A DNA stretch of 64,000 nucleotides from Sphingomonas citri (GTDB lineage: Bacteria > Pseudomonadota > Alphaproteobacteria > Sphingomonadales > Sphingomonadaceae). The notes under the pieces were generated by a model. The model did not search any database. It was given only the letters and a program-made list of their open reading frames with translations, and was not told the origin of the DNA. The position numbers and the translations under genes are program-made. The DNA is taken from positions 333,331-397,330 of the forward strand of contig NZ_JAHXZN010000003.1 in assembly GCF_019429485.1 (NCBI RefSeq), given 5' to 3'. Position 1 is the stretch's first letter. The number at the start of each line of letters is the position of its first letter. Below are positions 28,155 to 37,455 of the stretch, one piece after another.

Positions 28155-29537
28155 TCACGCCGCGGACAGCCGATACAGGCCCGCGCCGTGCGAGGCGAGC
28201 GTGCGCGCGAGCCGCCCGCTCGCGCTGCCGTCGTCGTGCCCCGACCACAGGTCGCGCACGCGCACCGCGCCGGTGAGGCCCAGCTCGCGCAGCGGCAACG
28301 CCACCTCCTTCGCCTTGTCGGTGGTGTTGAACAGAGCGACATAATGGTCGCGGCTGCCCTCGGGCCGCGCCGACCAGATCCGCGTGCCGTCGGCGATGAA
28401 GTGCGGGCGATTGTCGGTGCTCGCCTGGTTCACCGCCAGCACCTCGCGGTTGGTGAGCAGCGCCAGCGTCGGCGCGTCGAGGTGGCGCAGGTCGCCGCCC
28501 ATGATCAGCGGCGAGCGCGCGATCGACCATAGCGTCATCAGCGTGCGCTGCTCGTCGGGGGTGAACTTGGTGTCGCGCTTGCCCAGAGCGAGCCGGCCGA
28601 GCGGCAGCATGTCGGCGTCGGGCCAGCCGCCGGGGCGGCGCCACTGATTCCAATTCTCGAGCCGGGTGAACTGCGCCTCCAGCATCGCCCATTCGTCCCA
28701 GAAATCGTCGCTGATCCGCCACATCTGCGCGAAGTCGCGGACGTGCGCGCCGCGCGCCACCGGGGTCTCGCCGGGCGAGAGGCTGAGCGTGATCGGGCGG
28801 CCGCAGCGCTGGATCGCGCGATGCGCCGCCTCGATCTCGGGCGCGTGCGAGTCGTACGGGCGGCTCATGTCGTCCATCTTGACGAAGTCGACGCCCCAGG
28901 AGGCGTAGAGCGCGAAGACGCTGTCGTAATAGGCCTGGGCGCCGGGCTTGCTCATGTCGACGCCGTACATGTCGGGGTTCCACGGGCAGATGCTCGACGT
29001 GTCGGCGACGTCGGCGGCGCGCAGCCTGGTGCCGAACACGGGCAGGTTGCGCTTCACCGCCTCGCGCGGGATGCCGCGCATCACGTGGATGCCGAAGCGC
29101 ATCCCCATCGCGTGCACCGCCGCGGCGAGCCGGGTGAAGCCCGAGCCGTCCGCACTCGAGGGGAAGCGGTTGGACGCGGGGATGACGCGGCCGTTCGCGT
29201 CGAGCGTCGGTGTGGCGATCTTGTTGTATTCGTAGCTGGTGGCGTTGGGCTCATACCATTGGATGTCGACGGTGAAGACGTCGTAGCCGAACGGCAGCAG
29301 CTTCTCGCGCATGATCGCCGCGGTCTCGCGCGCCTGCGCCTCGGTGATCGTGGTGGCGAAGCTGTTCCAGCTGTTCCACCCCATCGGCGGCCGCGGTGCG
29401 AGCGCGGCCCCGGAACCCTTGGGCGCGTCGGCCGCCGCCGGCACCTGCTGCGCCGTCGCCGGCAGCGCGGTCACGGCGGCACCGCCGAGCCCCGCCGCGA
29501 GCATCGCGCGCCGGCTGAGTCGCACCTCGTCCATCAT
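28155..29537 (-). CDS. Alpha-galactosidase, glycoside hydrolase family 27
   Basis: A 460-residue enzyme exported by the Tat route (RLSRRAMLAAG near residue 5-15). The barrel opens with PPMGWNSWNSF, typical of GH27. The nucleophile Asp lies in DFVKMDD and the acid-base Asp in RISDDFW. A C-terminal beta-sandwich follows (about 380-460). It releases terminal alpha-galactose from melibiose, raffinose-type sugars or galactomannan. ATG-ATG at 29537/29534 has GGGAGGAGAGG upstream. It is co-transcribed with the GntR regulator and divergent from a TonB-dependent receptor. Confidence 0.93.
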   Translation of the reverse strand: MMDEVRLSRRAMLAAGLGGAAVTALPATAQQVPAAADAPKGSGAALAPRPPMGWNSWNSFATTITEAQARETAAIMREKLLPFGYDVFTVDIQWYEPNATSYEYNKIATPTLDANGRVIPASNRFPSSADGSGFTRLAAAVHAMGMRFGIHVMRGIPREAVKRNLPVFGTRLRAADVADTSSICPWNPDMYGVDMSKPGAQAYYDSVFALYASWGVDFVKMDDMSRPYDSHAPEIEAAHRAIQRCGRPITLSLSPGETPVARGAHVRDFAQMWRISDDFWDEWAMLEAQFTRLENWNQWRRPGGWPDADMLPLGRLALGKRDTKFTPDEQRTLMTLWSIARSPLIMGGDLRHLDAPTLALLTNREVLAVNQASTDNRPHFIADGTRIWSARPEGSRDHYVALFNTTDKAKEVALPLRELGLTGAVRVRDLWSGHDDGSASGRLARTLASHGAGLYRLSAA

Positions 29538-29922
29538 CCTCTCCTCCCGCTCGCGCGGCGGCTGGCCGGTGACCGGCTCCCTGCCCACGATCTCGCGGCC
29601 GAGCGTATCAATACTCAAACAATTGTCGAGAGTGTTCGCGAGGGGCGATCGGCGCCGGCATAGGAGCGGCGGCCGCAGGTCGCTGGAAGGGGGCTCCCGC
29701 AGGCGTTGCGCTTCGTGGAGTGTCCCCTCCGCGACCGACCCGCTGCCGGCGATCCTCCTCCCCCGGGCGAGGAGGATGTGTCCGCTTCTCGCCCCCGGCA
29801 GGTCCCAGCGACCGTCGTCTGAATTGACCGAAGCGGGTAACCCGGATCGCTTGACACCCCACTACTCATACAAGATGATCAATCGGGCGAGGGCAGAAGA
29901 CCCCGCACATCGGGAGAGGATC
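29538..29922. other. Divergent regulatory region of the galactoside locus
   Basis: A 385-bp region separating the alpha-galactosidase and receptor genes. Near 29612-29640 an A/T-rich patch (TACTCAAACAATTGTCGAGAGT) contains the palindrome ACAATTGT, a possible operator. The rightward promoter is described separately. The left promoter is not clear. Nothing coding is seen. Confidence 0.5.
29851..29879 (+). promoter_or_regulatory. Promoter of the TonB-dependent receptor gene (candidate)
   Basis: A consensus -35 TTGACA at 29851-29856, a 17-bp spacer and a -10-like GATGAT at 29874-29879 lie 43 bp before the ATG. The -35 is perfect; the -10 matches four of six positions. Confidence 0.5.
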
Positions 29923-32817
29923 ATGAGAGCTCGTCTGCTCGCGGGCGCGGCGCTGTTCGCCTGCGCCGCGTCGCCAGTGATGGCGCAATCGTCAAACGCC
30001 AACTCGGTCGCCCCCACCGGCACGCCCCAGGCGGACACGCCCGCCGAGCCGCAGGGCCCGTCCGAGACGCCGCCCGGCGCGGCGCCGCAGGACGGGGTCG
30101 AGGACATCGTCGTCACCGGCATCCGCAGCAGCCTGCGCTCCTCGCTCGCCACCAAGCGCAACGCCGAGAACATCGTCGATTCGATCACCGCCGAGGACAC
30201 CGGCAAGTTCCCCGACACCAACATCGCCGACTCGCTCCAGCGCATCACCGGCGTGGCGATCGATCGCTCGGGCGGCGAGGGCCAGTTCATCACCGTCCGC
30301 GGCCTCGGCCCCGAGTTCAACACCGTGCTGGTCAACGGCCGCATCATGGCGACCGACAATCCGGGGCGCGAATTCTCGTTCGACGTGCTGTCGTCCAACC
30401 TCATCCAGCGCGTCGACGTCTACAAGACCTCGCTGCCACAGCTCCAGGAAGGCGGCATCGGCGCGACCGTCAACGTCGTCACCGCGCGACCGCTCGACGG
30501 GCGCGCCGGCTTCCACGCCACCCTCGCGGCGGGCGGCATCTATGACTCGCTCGCCGACAAGGTGAGCCCCGACTTCTCGGGCATCGTCTCCTGGACCAAC
30601 CCCGACAAGACCTTCGGCGCCCTGCTCTCGGCCTCCTACACCAACCGCAAGAGCCAGCTCGACTCGGCGCGGATCGGCGGCTGGATCCTGGGGTCGCAGG
30701 GCTTGATCGACGGCACCGCCAGCTCGACCGGCCTGACTACCGACGCGCTCGTCGACAGCCCGAACGACATCCACATCCCGCGCGAGTATAATTTCGACCG
30801 CGAGGAAGACACGCGCGAGCGGATCAACGTCGCGGGCTCGATCCAGGGGCAGCTGACCGACCGGCTGCTGCTGACGGTCGACGGCATCTACTCGCAGTTC
30901 AACGTGTCGCAGTACACGCGGCGCTACGGTGACTTCTTCACCGAGCGCTTCGTCGGCGTCGAGACCGACGCGAACAACACCGTCACCGGCTTCAACCGCC
31001 CCGGCTCCAACTTCCTCGCCGCGAACCCCGGGCTGCTCGAGCCGGTGCCCGGCGTGTCCGACACGCGCGTGACGCGGCAGCAGAACGACAATATCGTCTG
31101 GACCAGCCAGCGCGAGACCGAGAGCTACCAGGTCGGCGCCAACCTCGCCTGGGACGTCTCCGACCAGCTCAAGCTCAAGCTCGACGCCTCCACCACCAAG
31201 GCGACGCAGCGCAACCCGTACAAGTTCGTCGTCGTCGGCTCGCTGGCGCAGACGTCGGTGCGGTTCGATCTCAACCCGGAGAACGACCTGCCGGGCCTCA
31301 CCAACCTCGGCCCGATCACCGACGCCAGCCTGCTGCGCGCGCATTTCGCGCAGAACGACCTCACGCGCGTGAGCGACAAGGGCAGCGAGTTCCACGCGGA
31401 CGGCGAGTGGACCGCAGACCGCGGCATCCTGCAATCGCTGATGTTCGGCGCCTCCTACAACCAGCGCCGCAAGGTGCGCACCCGCTCGGACAATTCGGAC
31501 ACGGTCTGCACCTATTGCGGCTATGACATCCCGATCCCGTCCAACCTCGTCCAGGCCTATTCGCTCGGCAACTTCCTGCCCGGCGCCTCGGGCAGCGACG
31601 CGCTGCCGAAGGACTTCTTCACCTTCAACCAGGAGGACATCTTCGCCTTCCTGTCCGATCCCGCCAACCTCGTGCGCCCGCGCCAGGGGCGCACCGCGGA
31701 GGAGCAGGCGGCCGAGGCGGCGCGCGTCGAGGCGCTGGCGGGCGGTCCCTATGGCCGGCGTGACCGGCCCAACGCGCGGCTCGACGTCGAGGAGAAGGTG
31801 GTCGCGGCCTATCTCAACGCCAATTTCAAGGGCGACGAATGGTCCGGCAACATCGGCGGGCGCTTCGTCAGCACGCGGCTGCGCTCGGCCGGGTTCGGGC
31901 AGCAGATCGTGCGCATCTTCGTCAACCCGGGCGACGACAATCTGAACTTCGTCTACACCGACCCGCAGGCGATCAGCGTCCGCAACAGCTACACCGATTT
32001 CCTGCCCTCGGCGAACATCAAATATGCGATCACGCCGAAGATGCTCGCGCGCGCCGCGGTGTCGAAGACGGTGACCCGGCCGACGCTCACCTCGCTCGGC
32101 GTCGACAACAGCTACGGCGGGCGGCTGACCAACGCGACCTCTAGCGGCGGCAACCCGGCGCTGCGCCCGTTCAAGTCGACCAACTATGACGTCTCGCTCG
32201 AATATTACATCACCGACGTGAGCTACGTCAGCGTCTCGGGCTTCTACAAGGCGTTCACCGACTTTCTCGAGAGCCAGACGCTGCCGGTGACGATCGCCGG
32301 CTTCGACTTCCTCGACACGCGCACGCGCAACGGCCAGAGCGGCTCGATCGCGGGCGTCGAGGTCGGCGGCCAGTACACGTTCGACCGGCTGCTGCCCGGC
32401 GCGCTCGGCGGCTTCGGCGTCGCCGGCAATTACACCTATGTGTCGAGCAACGTCGAGCGGGCGGAGGGCAGCGGCACCAACGCCAACAATTGCGGCTACA
32501 ACGGCCTGTCGCCGCACTCCGCCAACGGCAGCCTGTTCTACGAGAAATACGGGCTCCAGGCGCGCGCCTCGTACAACTGGCGCTCGTCGTTCCTGCGCCA
32601 GTGTTTCGGCGCGGCGTCACGGCCCGAGAACCGCGCCGCCTACGGCCAGCTCGACATGAGCGTCTCCTACGACGTCACGCCGGTGTTCCAGGTGTACGCG
32701 CAGGGGGTCAATCTCACCAACCAGTACGTCCACGATTACTCGGTGATCGAGGACCGGCTGCTGATGCTGCAGAACACCGGCTCGCGCTACCTGTTCGGCG
32801 TGCGCGCCCGCTTCTGA
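29923..32817 (+). CDS. TonB-dependent receptor for oligosaccharides (probable galactosides)
   Basis: A 964-residue outer-membrane receptor. The signal peptide ends near residue 23 (SPVMAQ). The plug domain starts with VEDIVVTGIRSSLRSSL and contains the TonB-dependent carbohydrate-receptor hallmark KFPDTNIADSLQRITGV and ITVRGLGPEFNTVLVNG. A 22-strand barrel follows, ending with FGVRARF. Such receptors sit in sugar-uptake (CUT-type) loci. The ligand is inferred from the divergent alpha-galactosidase. The GAGAGGATC ribosome site favours the ATG at 29923. Confidence 0.93.
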   Translation: MRARLLAGAALFACAASPVMAQSSNANSVAPTGTPQADTPAEPQGPSETPPGAAPQDGVEDIVVTGIRSSLRSSLATKRNAENIVDSITAEDTGKFPDTNIADSLQRITGVAIDRSGGEGQFITVRGLGPEFNTVLVNGRIMATDNPGREFSFDVLSSNLIQRVDVYKTSLPQLQEGGIGATVNVVTARPLDGRAGFHATLAAGGIYDSLADKVSPDFSGIVSWTNPDKTFGALLSASYTNRKSQLDSARIGGWILGSQGLIDGTASSTGLTTDALVDSPNDIHIPREYNFDREEDTRERINVAGSIQGQLTDRLLLTVDGIYSQFNVSQYTRRYGDFFTERFVGVETDANNTVTGFNRPGSNFLAANPGLLEPVPGVSDTRVTRQQNDNIVWTSQRETESYQVGANLAWDVSDQLKLKLDASTTKATQRNPYKFVVVGSLAQTSVRFDLNPENDLPGLTNLGPITDASLLRAHFAQNDLTRVSDKGSEFHADGEWTADRGILQSLMFGASYNQRRKVRTRSDNSDTVCTYCGYDIPIPSNLVQAYSLGNFLPGASGSDALPKDFFTFNQEDIFAFLSDPANLVRPRQGRTAEEQAAEAARVEALAGGPYGRRDRPNARLDVEEKVVAAYLNANFKGDEWSGNIGGRFVSTRLRSAGFGQQIVRIFVNPGDDNLNFVYTDPQAISVRNSYTDFLPSANIKYAITPKMLARAAVSKTVTRPTLTSLGVDNSYGGRLTNATSSGGNPALRPFKSTNYDVSLEYYITDVSYVSVSGFYKAFTDFLESQTLPVTIAGFDFLDTRTRNGQSGSIAGVEVGGQYTFDRLLPGALGGFGVAGNYTYVSSNVERAEGSGTNANNCGYNGLSPHSANGSLFYEKYGLQARASYNWRSSFLRQCFGAASRPENRAAYGQLDMSVSYDVTPVFQVYAQGVNLTNQYVHDYSVIEDRLLMLQNTGSRYLFGVRARF

Positions 32818-32824
32818 CCTCTTC

Positions 32825-32851
32825 GGTCCTCCCCGCCCTGCGGGGAGGACC
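32825..32851. terminator. Bidirectional hairpin terminator
   Basis: GGTCCTCCCCGC and GCGGGGAGGACC form a perfect 12-bp stem with a CCT loop, followed by TTCG on one side and preceded by CTCTTC. It sits between two convergent genes and should end both transcripts. Confidence 0.6.
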
Positions 32852-32856
32852 TTCGC

Positions 32857-33078
32857 TCAGCCGCGCGTCTTGATCACCGTCTTCTGCGCGCGCGCCTGCT
32901 TGGCATAGTGATGGTGCGCCACCGCGCAGCCGGCCGCGGCGCCGAGCACCGCATGGCCCTTGCCGACGAAATGACCCGCCACGCCGCCCGCCGCCGCGCC
33001 GCGCACACAGCCCTTGGCGAGCGCGGGCGAGGCCGTGGCCAGCACCAGCGGGACCGCGAGAAGAGAGAGCATCCGCAT
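32857..33078 (-). CDS. Small exported glycine-rich protein
   Basis: A 73-residue protein with a signal peptide (about 1-21, ending PALA). The mature part has a glycine-zipper-like stretch (GAAAGGVAGHFVGKGHAVLGAAAGCAV), two cysteines, a His cluster (AHHHYAK) and a basic tail. It may sit in the envelope; the His cluster could bind metal, but this is a guess. ATG has an upstream GGAGG. Confidence 0.75.
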   Translation of the reverse strand: MRMLSLLAVPLVLATASPALAKGCVRGAAAGGVAGHFVGKGHAVLGAAAGCAVAHHHYAKQARAQKTVIKTRG

Positions 33079-33316
33079 GAAAACCTCCGTCGTTCAGTGA
33101 TGCCCTGTTGTACGCGCCGCCGGCCGCGGTGTTGCGTTAAACTTCGGTCATGTCGCGGCAGCCTTCGCCGGGGTCAGGGCAGCCCGACGCGCCCCCGGCG
33201 AGGCGCCGGCCGGCGGCGATCCGTCGCCGCGTCGCGGCGCGGCGCGTGACGCTCGATCCGTTGACCTCTCGGTAAGGTTCGCGGCCTAGCTGGCGCTGCG
33301 GGGCACGGAGGCGCAT

Positions 33317-33877
33317 TTGGCAATCTTGGACTCACTCGCCGGCTTCATCGACAATAATGGCCTGGCGGAGGCCTTCGCCGCCAAGGCGGAGGATCCCGCC
33401 AAGGCACGCCGCCCGCTGCTCGACGGCATCCGCCGCGCGCGCGAGCAGTTCGCCGCACGCGCGGGAGACGGCGCGCGCGTCGGCAGTCGCTGGTGGCAGG
33501 TGCAGAACGGCGTGGTCGCGCTCACCGTCAAGATCGGCGGCGACGTGCTGCCGCTCAACGGCGCCGCCACCAATCACCTGCCCGAGGGCGTGTTCGCCGC
33601 CTTCCTCGACGCGCTCGAGCGGGCGGTCGAGGCGGGCGAGCTCGACGAGGCGCTGCGCGCGCGCCAGGCCGAGCGCGCGCGCCCGGCGCGCGGCGCGGAG
33701 CCGGCGCAGCGCCAGCGCGTCCCCGGTCGCCACCCCAGCAACGACCGCGAGGACTGGGACAGCCTCACCTGGGCCGAGCGGCAGAAGGTCAGCGCCTTCT
33801 ACCGCGAGGGCCGCAACCCCGACGGCAGCGTCATCGCCACCGCCGGCTACAAGCCCGACGCGCCGATCGCGGGCTGA
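33317..33877 (+). CDS. Conserved hypothetical protein
   Basis: A 186-residue cytoplasmic protein starting at TTG with GGAGG five bases upstream. The first two-thirds (about 1-120) form a compact domain with SRWWQVQNGVVALTVKIGGDVLPL and helices rich in Glu and Ala. A basic linker then leads to the C-terminal motif LTWAERQKVSAFYREGRNPDGS. No family with a known function was recognised. Its 3' end overlaps the convergent cfa gene by 31 bp. Confidence 0.75.
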   Translation: MAILDSLAGFIDNNGLAEAFAAKAEDPAKARRPLLDGIRRAREQFAARAGDGARVGSRWWQVQNGVVALTVKIGGDVLPLNGAATNHLPEGVFAAFLDALERAVEAGELDEALRARQAERARPARGAEPAQRQRVPGRHPSNDREDWDSLTWAERQKVSAFYREGRNPDGSVIATAGYKPDAPIAG

Positions 33878-35091
33878 GCAGCGCGCTGAGCACCGGGCGG
33901 CATCATATAGTCGCGCGTGAGCGGCAGCGCCTCGCGGCGGCGGGTGAGCTGGATCTGATAGTTGAGGTGCCCGTCGTGGCGGAAGGCGACCAGCGCGCCC
34001 GCCAGGTAGAAGCGCCACATGCGATAGAAGCGCGCGTCGTAGAGCGCCTCGATCGCCTCGCGCGCGGCCTCGACGCGCGCGAGCCACCGGTCGATCGTCA
34101 GCGCGTAATGCAGGCGTAGCGTCTCGACGTCGGTCACCCATAGCCGCGCGTCCTCGATCGCGGGGGTGATCTGGCTGAGCGCGGGGACGTAGCCGCCGGG
34201 GAAGATGTAGCGCGCCAGCCAGCGGTCGGTCGCGGCGGGGCCGTCGGCGCGGCCGATGGTGTGGAGCAGCATCACTCCGTCCTCGGCGAGCAGCGCGCGG
34301 CAGTGGCGGAAGAAGGCGCCATAGTGCGGCGGCCCGACATGCTCGAACATGCCGACCGACACGATCCGGTCGAACGTTCCGCGCACGTCGCGATAGTCGA
34401 GCAGCTCGAAGCGGACATGGTTCGCCACCCCGGCTTCCTCCGCGCGCCGCCGCGCCACCGCGAGCTGCTGCTCGGAGAGGGTGATCCCCAGCACCTCGAC
34501 GCCGGCGACGCGGTGCAGGTAGAGCGCCAGACCGCCCCAGCCGCAGCCGATGTCGAGCACGCGGTCGCCCGCGCGCAGCGCGAGCTTGTCGGTGATGTGG
34601 CGCAGCTTGGCCGCCTGCGCCTGCTCCAGCGTGGCGTCGGGCGCGTCGAAATAGGCGCAGCTGTAGTGCAGGTCGGGATCGAGGAAGAGCGCGTACAGCT
34701 CGGTCGAGAGGTCGTAATGGTGCGCGACGTTGCGGCGCGCGCGGCGGCGCCAGTTGATCCCGGTGAGCAGCGCGCTGCGCCGCCACGGCCGCCACCAGCG
34801 CAGGTCGGCGGCGGCGTCGTCGTCCCAGTGGGTGTTGCGCCCGATCAGGTCGAGGAAGCCGCGTATATCGTCGCCGTCGATCACCATGCGCCCGTCGACA
34901 TAGGCCTCGCCCAGCGCCAGCGCCGGGTCAAGCGCGGCGCGGCGCGGCGTCGCACGGTCGCGGAACCGGATCGTCGCGTCGGGCGCGGCGGGCGCGGGCT
35001 CGCCGAAGCGGTGCGTGCGCCCGGCGGCATCGACCACCACGAGCACGCCGCGCCGGATCAGCCGGCGCAGCAGGAAAGCGAGCAGCCGCAT
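33847..35091 (-). CDS. cfa: Cyclopropane-fatty-acyl-phospholipid synthase
   Basis: A 414-residue SAM-dependent enzyme that adds a methylene bridge to unsaturated acyl chains of membrane phospholipids. It has an N-terminal lipid-binding region (about 1-115), the motif YDLSTELYALFLDPDLHYSCAYF, SAM motif VLDIGCGWGG and the active-site segment VSVGMFEHVGPPHY. The length is normal for the family. Often induced on entry into stationary phase or acid stress, but no regulatory site is visible here. Its last ten codons overlap the convergent hypothetical gene. Confidence 0.93.
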   Translation of the reverse strand: MRLLAFLLRRLIRRGVLVVVDAAGRTHRFGEPAPAAPDATIRFRDRATPRRAALDPALALGEAYVDGRMVIDGDDIRGFLDLIGRNTHWDDDAAADLRWWRPWRRSALLTGINWRRRARRNVAHHYDLSTELYALFLDPDLHYSCAYFDAPDATLEQAQAAKLRHITDKLALRAGDRVLDIGCGWGGLALYLHRVAGVEVLGITLSEQQLAVARRRAEEAGVANHVRFELLDYRDVRGTFDRIVSVGMFEHVGPPHYGAFFRHCRALLAEDGVMLLHTIGRADGPAATDRWLARYIFPGGYVPALSQITPAIEDARLWVTDVETLRLHYALTIDRWLARVEAAREAIEALYDARFYRMWRFYLAGALVAFRHDGHLNYQIQLTRRREALPLTRDYMMPPGAQRAAQPAIGASGL

Positions 35092-35248
35092 CGCCGCAGG
35101 CTAGCCGAGACGCGGCGCGCTGCCAACGCGGCGCGCGGCTTGACAGCGCGCGACGGCGGTGGCTGATTGCGCGCCATGGGGGCTGCGACCTCCCCATGAG
35201 GCGTCAGCCGAAGGTTCGCGTCCTGCATCATCCTGCCGAGGACGCACC

Positions 35249-36067
35249 GTGCCCGCTCTTCACGCCATCTCCCCCGACACGCTCGCCCGGCTCGTCGCGC
35301 TGCCCGGCGCCCCGGCGATCCTCGACCTGCGCGACGCGCCCGCCGCGACCCTCCCCGGCGCGCGCGTGCTCGGCGTCGCGACGCGACCGACCGCGCCGGC
35401 CGGCCGCGCGGTCGTGGTGGTGGACGAGGCGGGCGGTGCCGCCGCGGCCGCGGCGGTCGCGCTGCTGCGGAGCGACGGCGTCCGCGCCGAGCGGCTGGAG
35501 GGCGGCTTCGCGGCCTGGGCGAGCGCGGGACTGCCGACGGTGGCGCTGGCGCATCTGCCGCCGCGCCACGACGACGGCCGCACCTGGTGGGTCACGCGCG
35601 CGCGGCCCAAGGTGGACCGGATCGCCTGCCCCTGGCTGATCCGCCGCTTCATCGATCCGGACGCGCGCTTCCTCTACGTCGCGCCGGGCGAGGTGCTGGC
35701 GGTCGCGGCGGCCGAGCGCGCCGAGCCGTTCGACGTCGCGGGCGAGGGCGTGGTGTGGACGCACCGCGGCGAGCGCTGCAGCTTCGACGCGCTGGTCGAC
35801 GGCTTCGGGCTCGTCGGCCACGCGCCGCTCGCGCGGCTGGCCGCGATCGTGCGCGGCGCCGACACCGACCGGCTCGATCTCGCGCCGGAAGCGGCGGGGC
35901 TGCTCGCGCTGTCGCTCGGCCTGTCGCGGCTGCACGACGACGACCACGCGCAGCTCGAGGCGGGGCTGACGCTCTACGACGCGCTGTATCGCTGGTGCCG
36001 CGACGCGCAGGGCGAGCGCCACGACGCGCGCTCGCACCGGCCCGCGCACGCCGCGGTGACCGCGTGA
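35249..36067 (+). CDS. chrB: Rhodanese-ChrB fusion (chromate resistance)
   Basis: A 272-residue protein. An N-terminal rhodanese-like domain (about 1-105) has ILDLRDAPAATLPGAR. In place of the active-site Cys loop it has VVVVDEAGG, so sulfurtransferase activity is doubtful. The C-terminal ChrB domain (about 112-265) has TWWVTRARPKVDRIACPWLIRRFIDPDARFLYV. Classic ChrB regulates or supports the chromate exporter. It starts at GTG with GAGGA upstream and overlaps chrA by four bases (GTGA). The upstream frame is open but has no conservation. Confidence 0.9.
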   Translation: MPALHAISPDTLARLVALPGAPAILDLRDAPAATLPGARVLGVATRPTAPAGRAVVVVDEAGGAAAAAAVALLRSDGVRAERLEGGFAAWASAGLPTVALAHLPPRHDDGRTWWVTRARPKVDRIACPWLIRRFIDPDARFLYVAPGEVLAVAAAERAEPFDVAGEGVVWTHRGERCSFDALVDGFGLVGHAPLARLAAIVRGADTDRLDLAPEAAGLLALSLGLSRLHDDDHAQLEAGLTLYDALYRWCRDAQGERHDARSHRPAHAAVTA

Positions 36068-37455
36068 GCGCGCGCGTTCCCGCTGCGGCCGGGCGCCCCG
36101 CGCCGGTGACGCTGCGCGCCGCGACCCGCATATGGTGGCGTATCGCGCTGCTCTCGTTCGGCGGCCCGGCGGGGCAGATCGCGGTGATGCACCGCATCCT
36201 GGTCGACGAGCAGCGCTGGATCGGCGAGCAGCGGTTCCTCCACGCGCTCAACTATTGCATGCTGCTGCCCGGCCCCGAGGCGCAGCAGCTCGCCACCTAC
36301 GTCGGCTGGCTGATGCACCGCACGCGCGGCGGCATCGTCGCGGGCGTGCTGTTCGTGCTGCCCGGCGCGGCCGCGATCATGGCGCTGAGCTGGGTCTATG
36401 TCCTCTACGGCCGCGTCGGCATCGTCGCCGCTTTGTTCTACGGGCTCAAGGCCGCGGTGCTCGCGGTGGTGCTGCAGGCGGTGGCGCGGATCGGCACGCG
36501 CGCGCTGCGCAGCACGCCGGCGCGGCTGCTCGCCGCGCTCGCCTTCGTGCTGATCTTCTTTCTCGGCGCGCCGTTCCCGCTGATCGTGCTGGGCGCCGGC
36601 CTGATCGGCTGGTGGTCGGCGCGGCGCGGCGGCACCGCCTTCCGCCCGGGCGGCCACGGTGGATCGGGCGGCGCGGGGGTGGCCGACGCCGACACGCTGC
36701 TGGGCGAGGACCTGCCCGCGCACGCGCGCCCGGGCTGGCGCACGACGCTGCGCACGGCGTCGCTGTGGCTCGCTTTGTGGCTGGTGCCGGTGGTGGCGCT
36801 GCGCGTCGCGCGCGGCCCCGACGACGTGTTCGCGCGCGTCGCCACCTTCTTCGCGACGATGGCGACGGTGACCTTCGGCGGCGCCTATGCGGTGCTCGCC
36901 TATGTCGCGCAGCAGGCGGTCGAGCATTACGGCTGGCTGGCCCCGCGCGAGATGCTCGACGGGCTCGGCCTCGCCGAGACCACCCCCGGGCCGCTGATCA
37001 TGGTGCTCCAGTTCGTCGGCTTCCTCGCCGCCTATCGCGATCCCGGCGGGATGGCGCCGCTGCTCGCCGCGACTCTGGGCGGGCTGCTCGCCACCTGGGT
37101 GACGTTCGCGCCGTGCTTCCTGTGGATCTTCCTCGGCGCGCCCTTCATCGAGCGGCTGCGCGGCAACGCCGCGGTCGGCGGCGCGCTGGCGGCGATCACC
37201 GCCGCGGTGGTCGGCGTCGTGCTCAACCTCGCCTTGTGGTTCGCGCTGCACACGCTGTTCCGCGCCACCGTGGCCGTGCGCGCGGGGCCGGTGCGCTTCG
37301 ACGCGCCGGTGCTCGCGACCCTCGACCCGTATGCGCTGGCGCTGGCGCTCGCCGCCGCGGTCGCGCTGTTCCGCACGCGCGCGGGCGTGATCGCGACGCT
37401 GCTGGCGAGCGCGCTCGGCGGCCTCGCGCTTCACCTCGCCGGAGTATTGCCATGA
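36064..37455 (+). CDS. chrA: Chromate transporter ChrA
   Basis: A 463-residue CHR-family exporter with two homologous halves, each of about five to six membrane helices, typical of the long (LCHR) type. Family motifs are SFGGPAGQIAVMHR with YCMLLPGPEAQQLATYVGW in the first half and TFGGAYAVLAYVAQQAVEHYGWL with GLAETTPGPLIMVLQFVGFL in the second. It expels chromate with the proton-motive force. It is translationally coupled on both sides, to chrB and to the DUF2490 gene. Confidence 0.95.
   Translation: MSARVPAAAGRPAPVTLRAATRIWWRIALLSFGGPAGQIAVMHRILVDEQRWIGEQRFLHALNYCMLLPGPEAQQLATYVGWLMHRTRGGIVAGVLFVLPGAAAIMALSWVYVLYGRVGIVAALFYGLKAAVLAVVLQAVARIGTRALRSTPARLLAALAFVLIFFLGAPFPLIVLGAGLIGWWSARRGGTAFRPGGHGGSGGAGVADADTLLGEDLPAHARPGWRTTLRTASLWLALWLVPVVALRVARGPDDVFARVATFFATMATVTFGGAYAVLAYVAQQAVEHYGWLAPREMLDGLGLAETTPGPLIMVLQFVGFLAAYRDPGGMAPLLAATLGGLLATWVTFAPCFLWIFLGAPFIERLRGNAAVGGALAAITAAVVGVVLNLALWFALHTLFRATVAVRAGPVRFDAPVLATLDPYALALALAAAVALFRTRAGVIATLLASALGGLALHLAGVLP

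Noticed and set aside
29992..32517. A minus-strand open frame of 841 codons opposite the sugar receptor
   Set aside because: Shadow of the TonB-dependent receptor; no motif.
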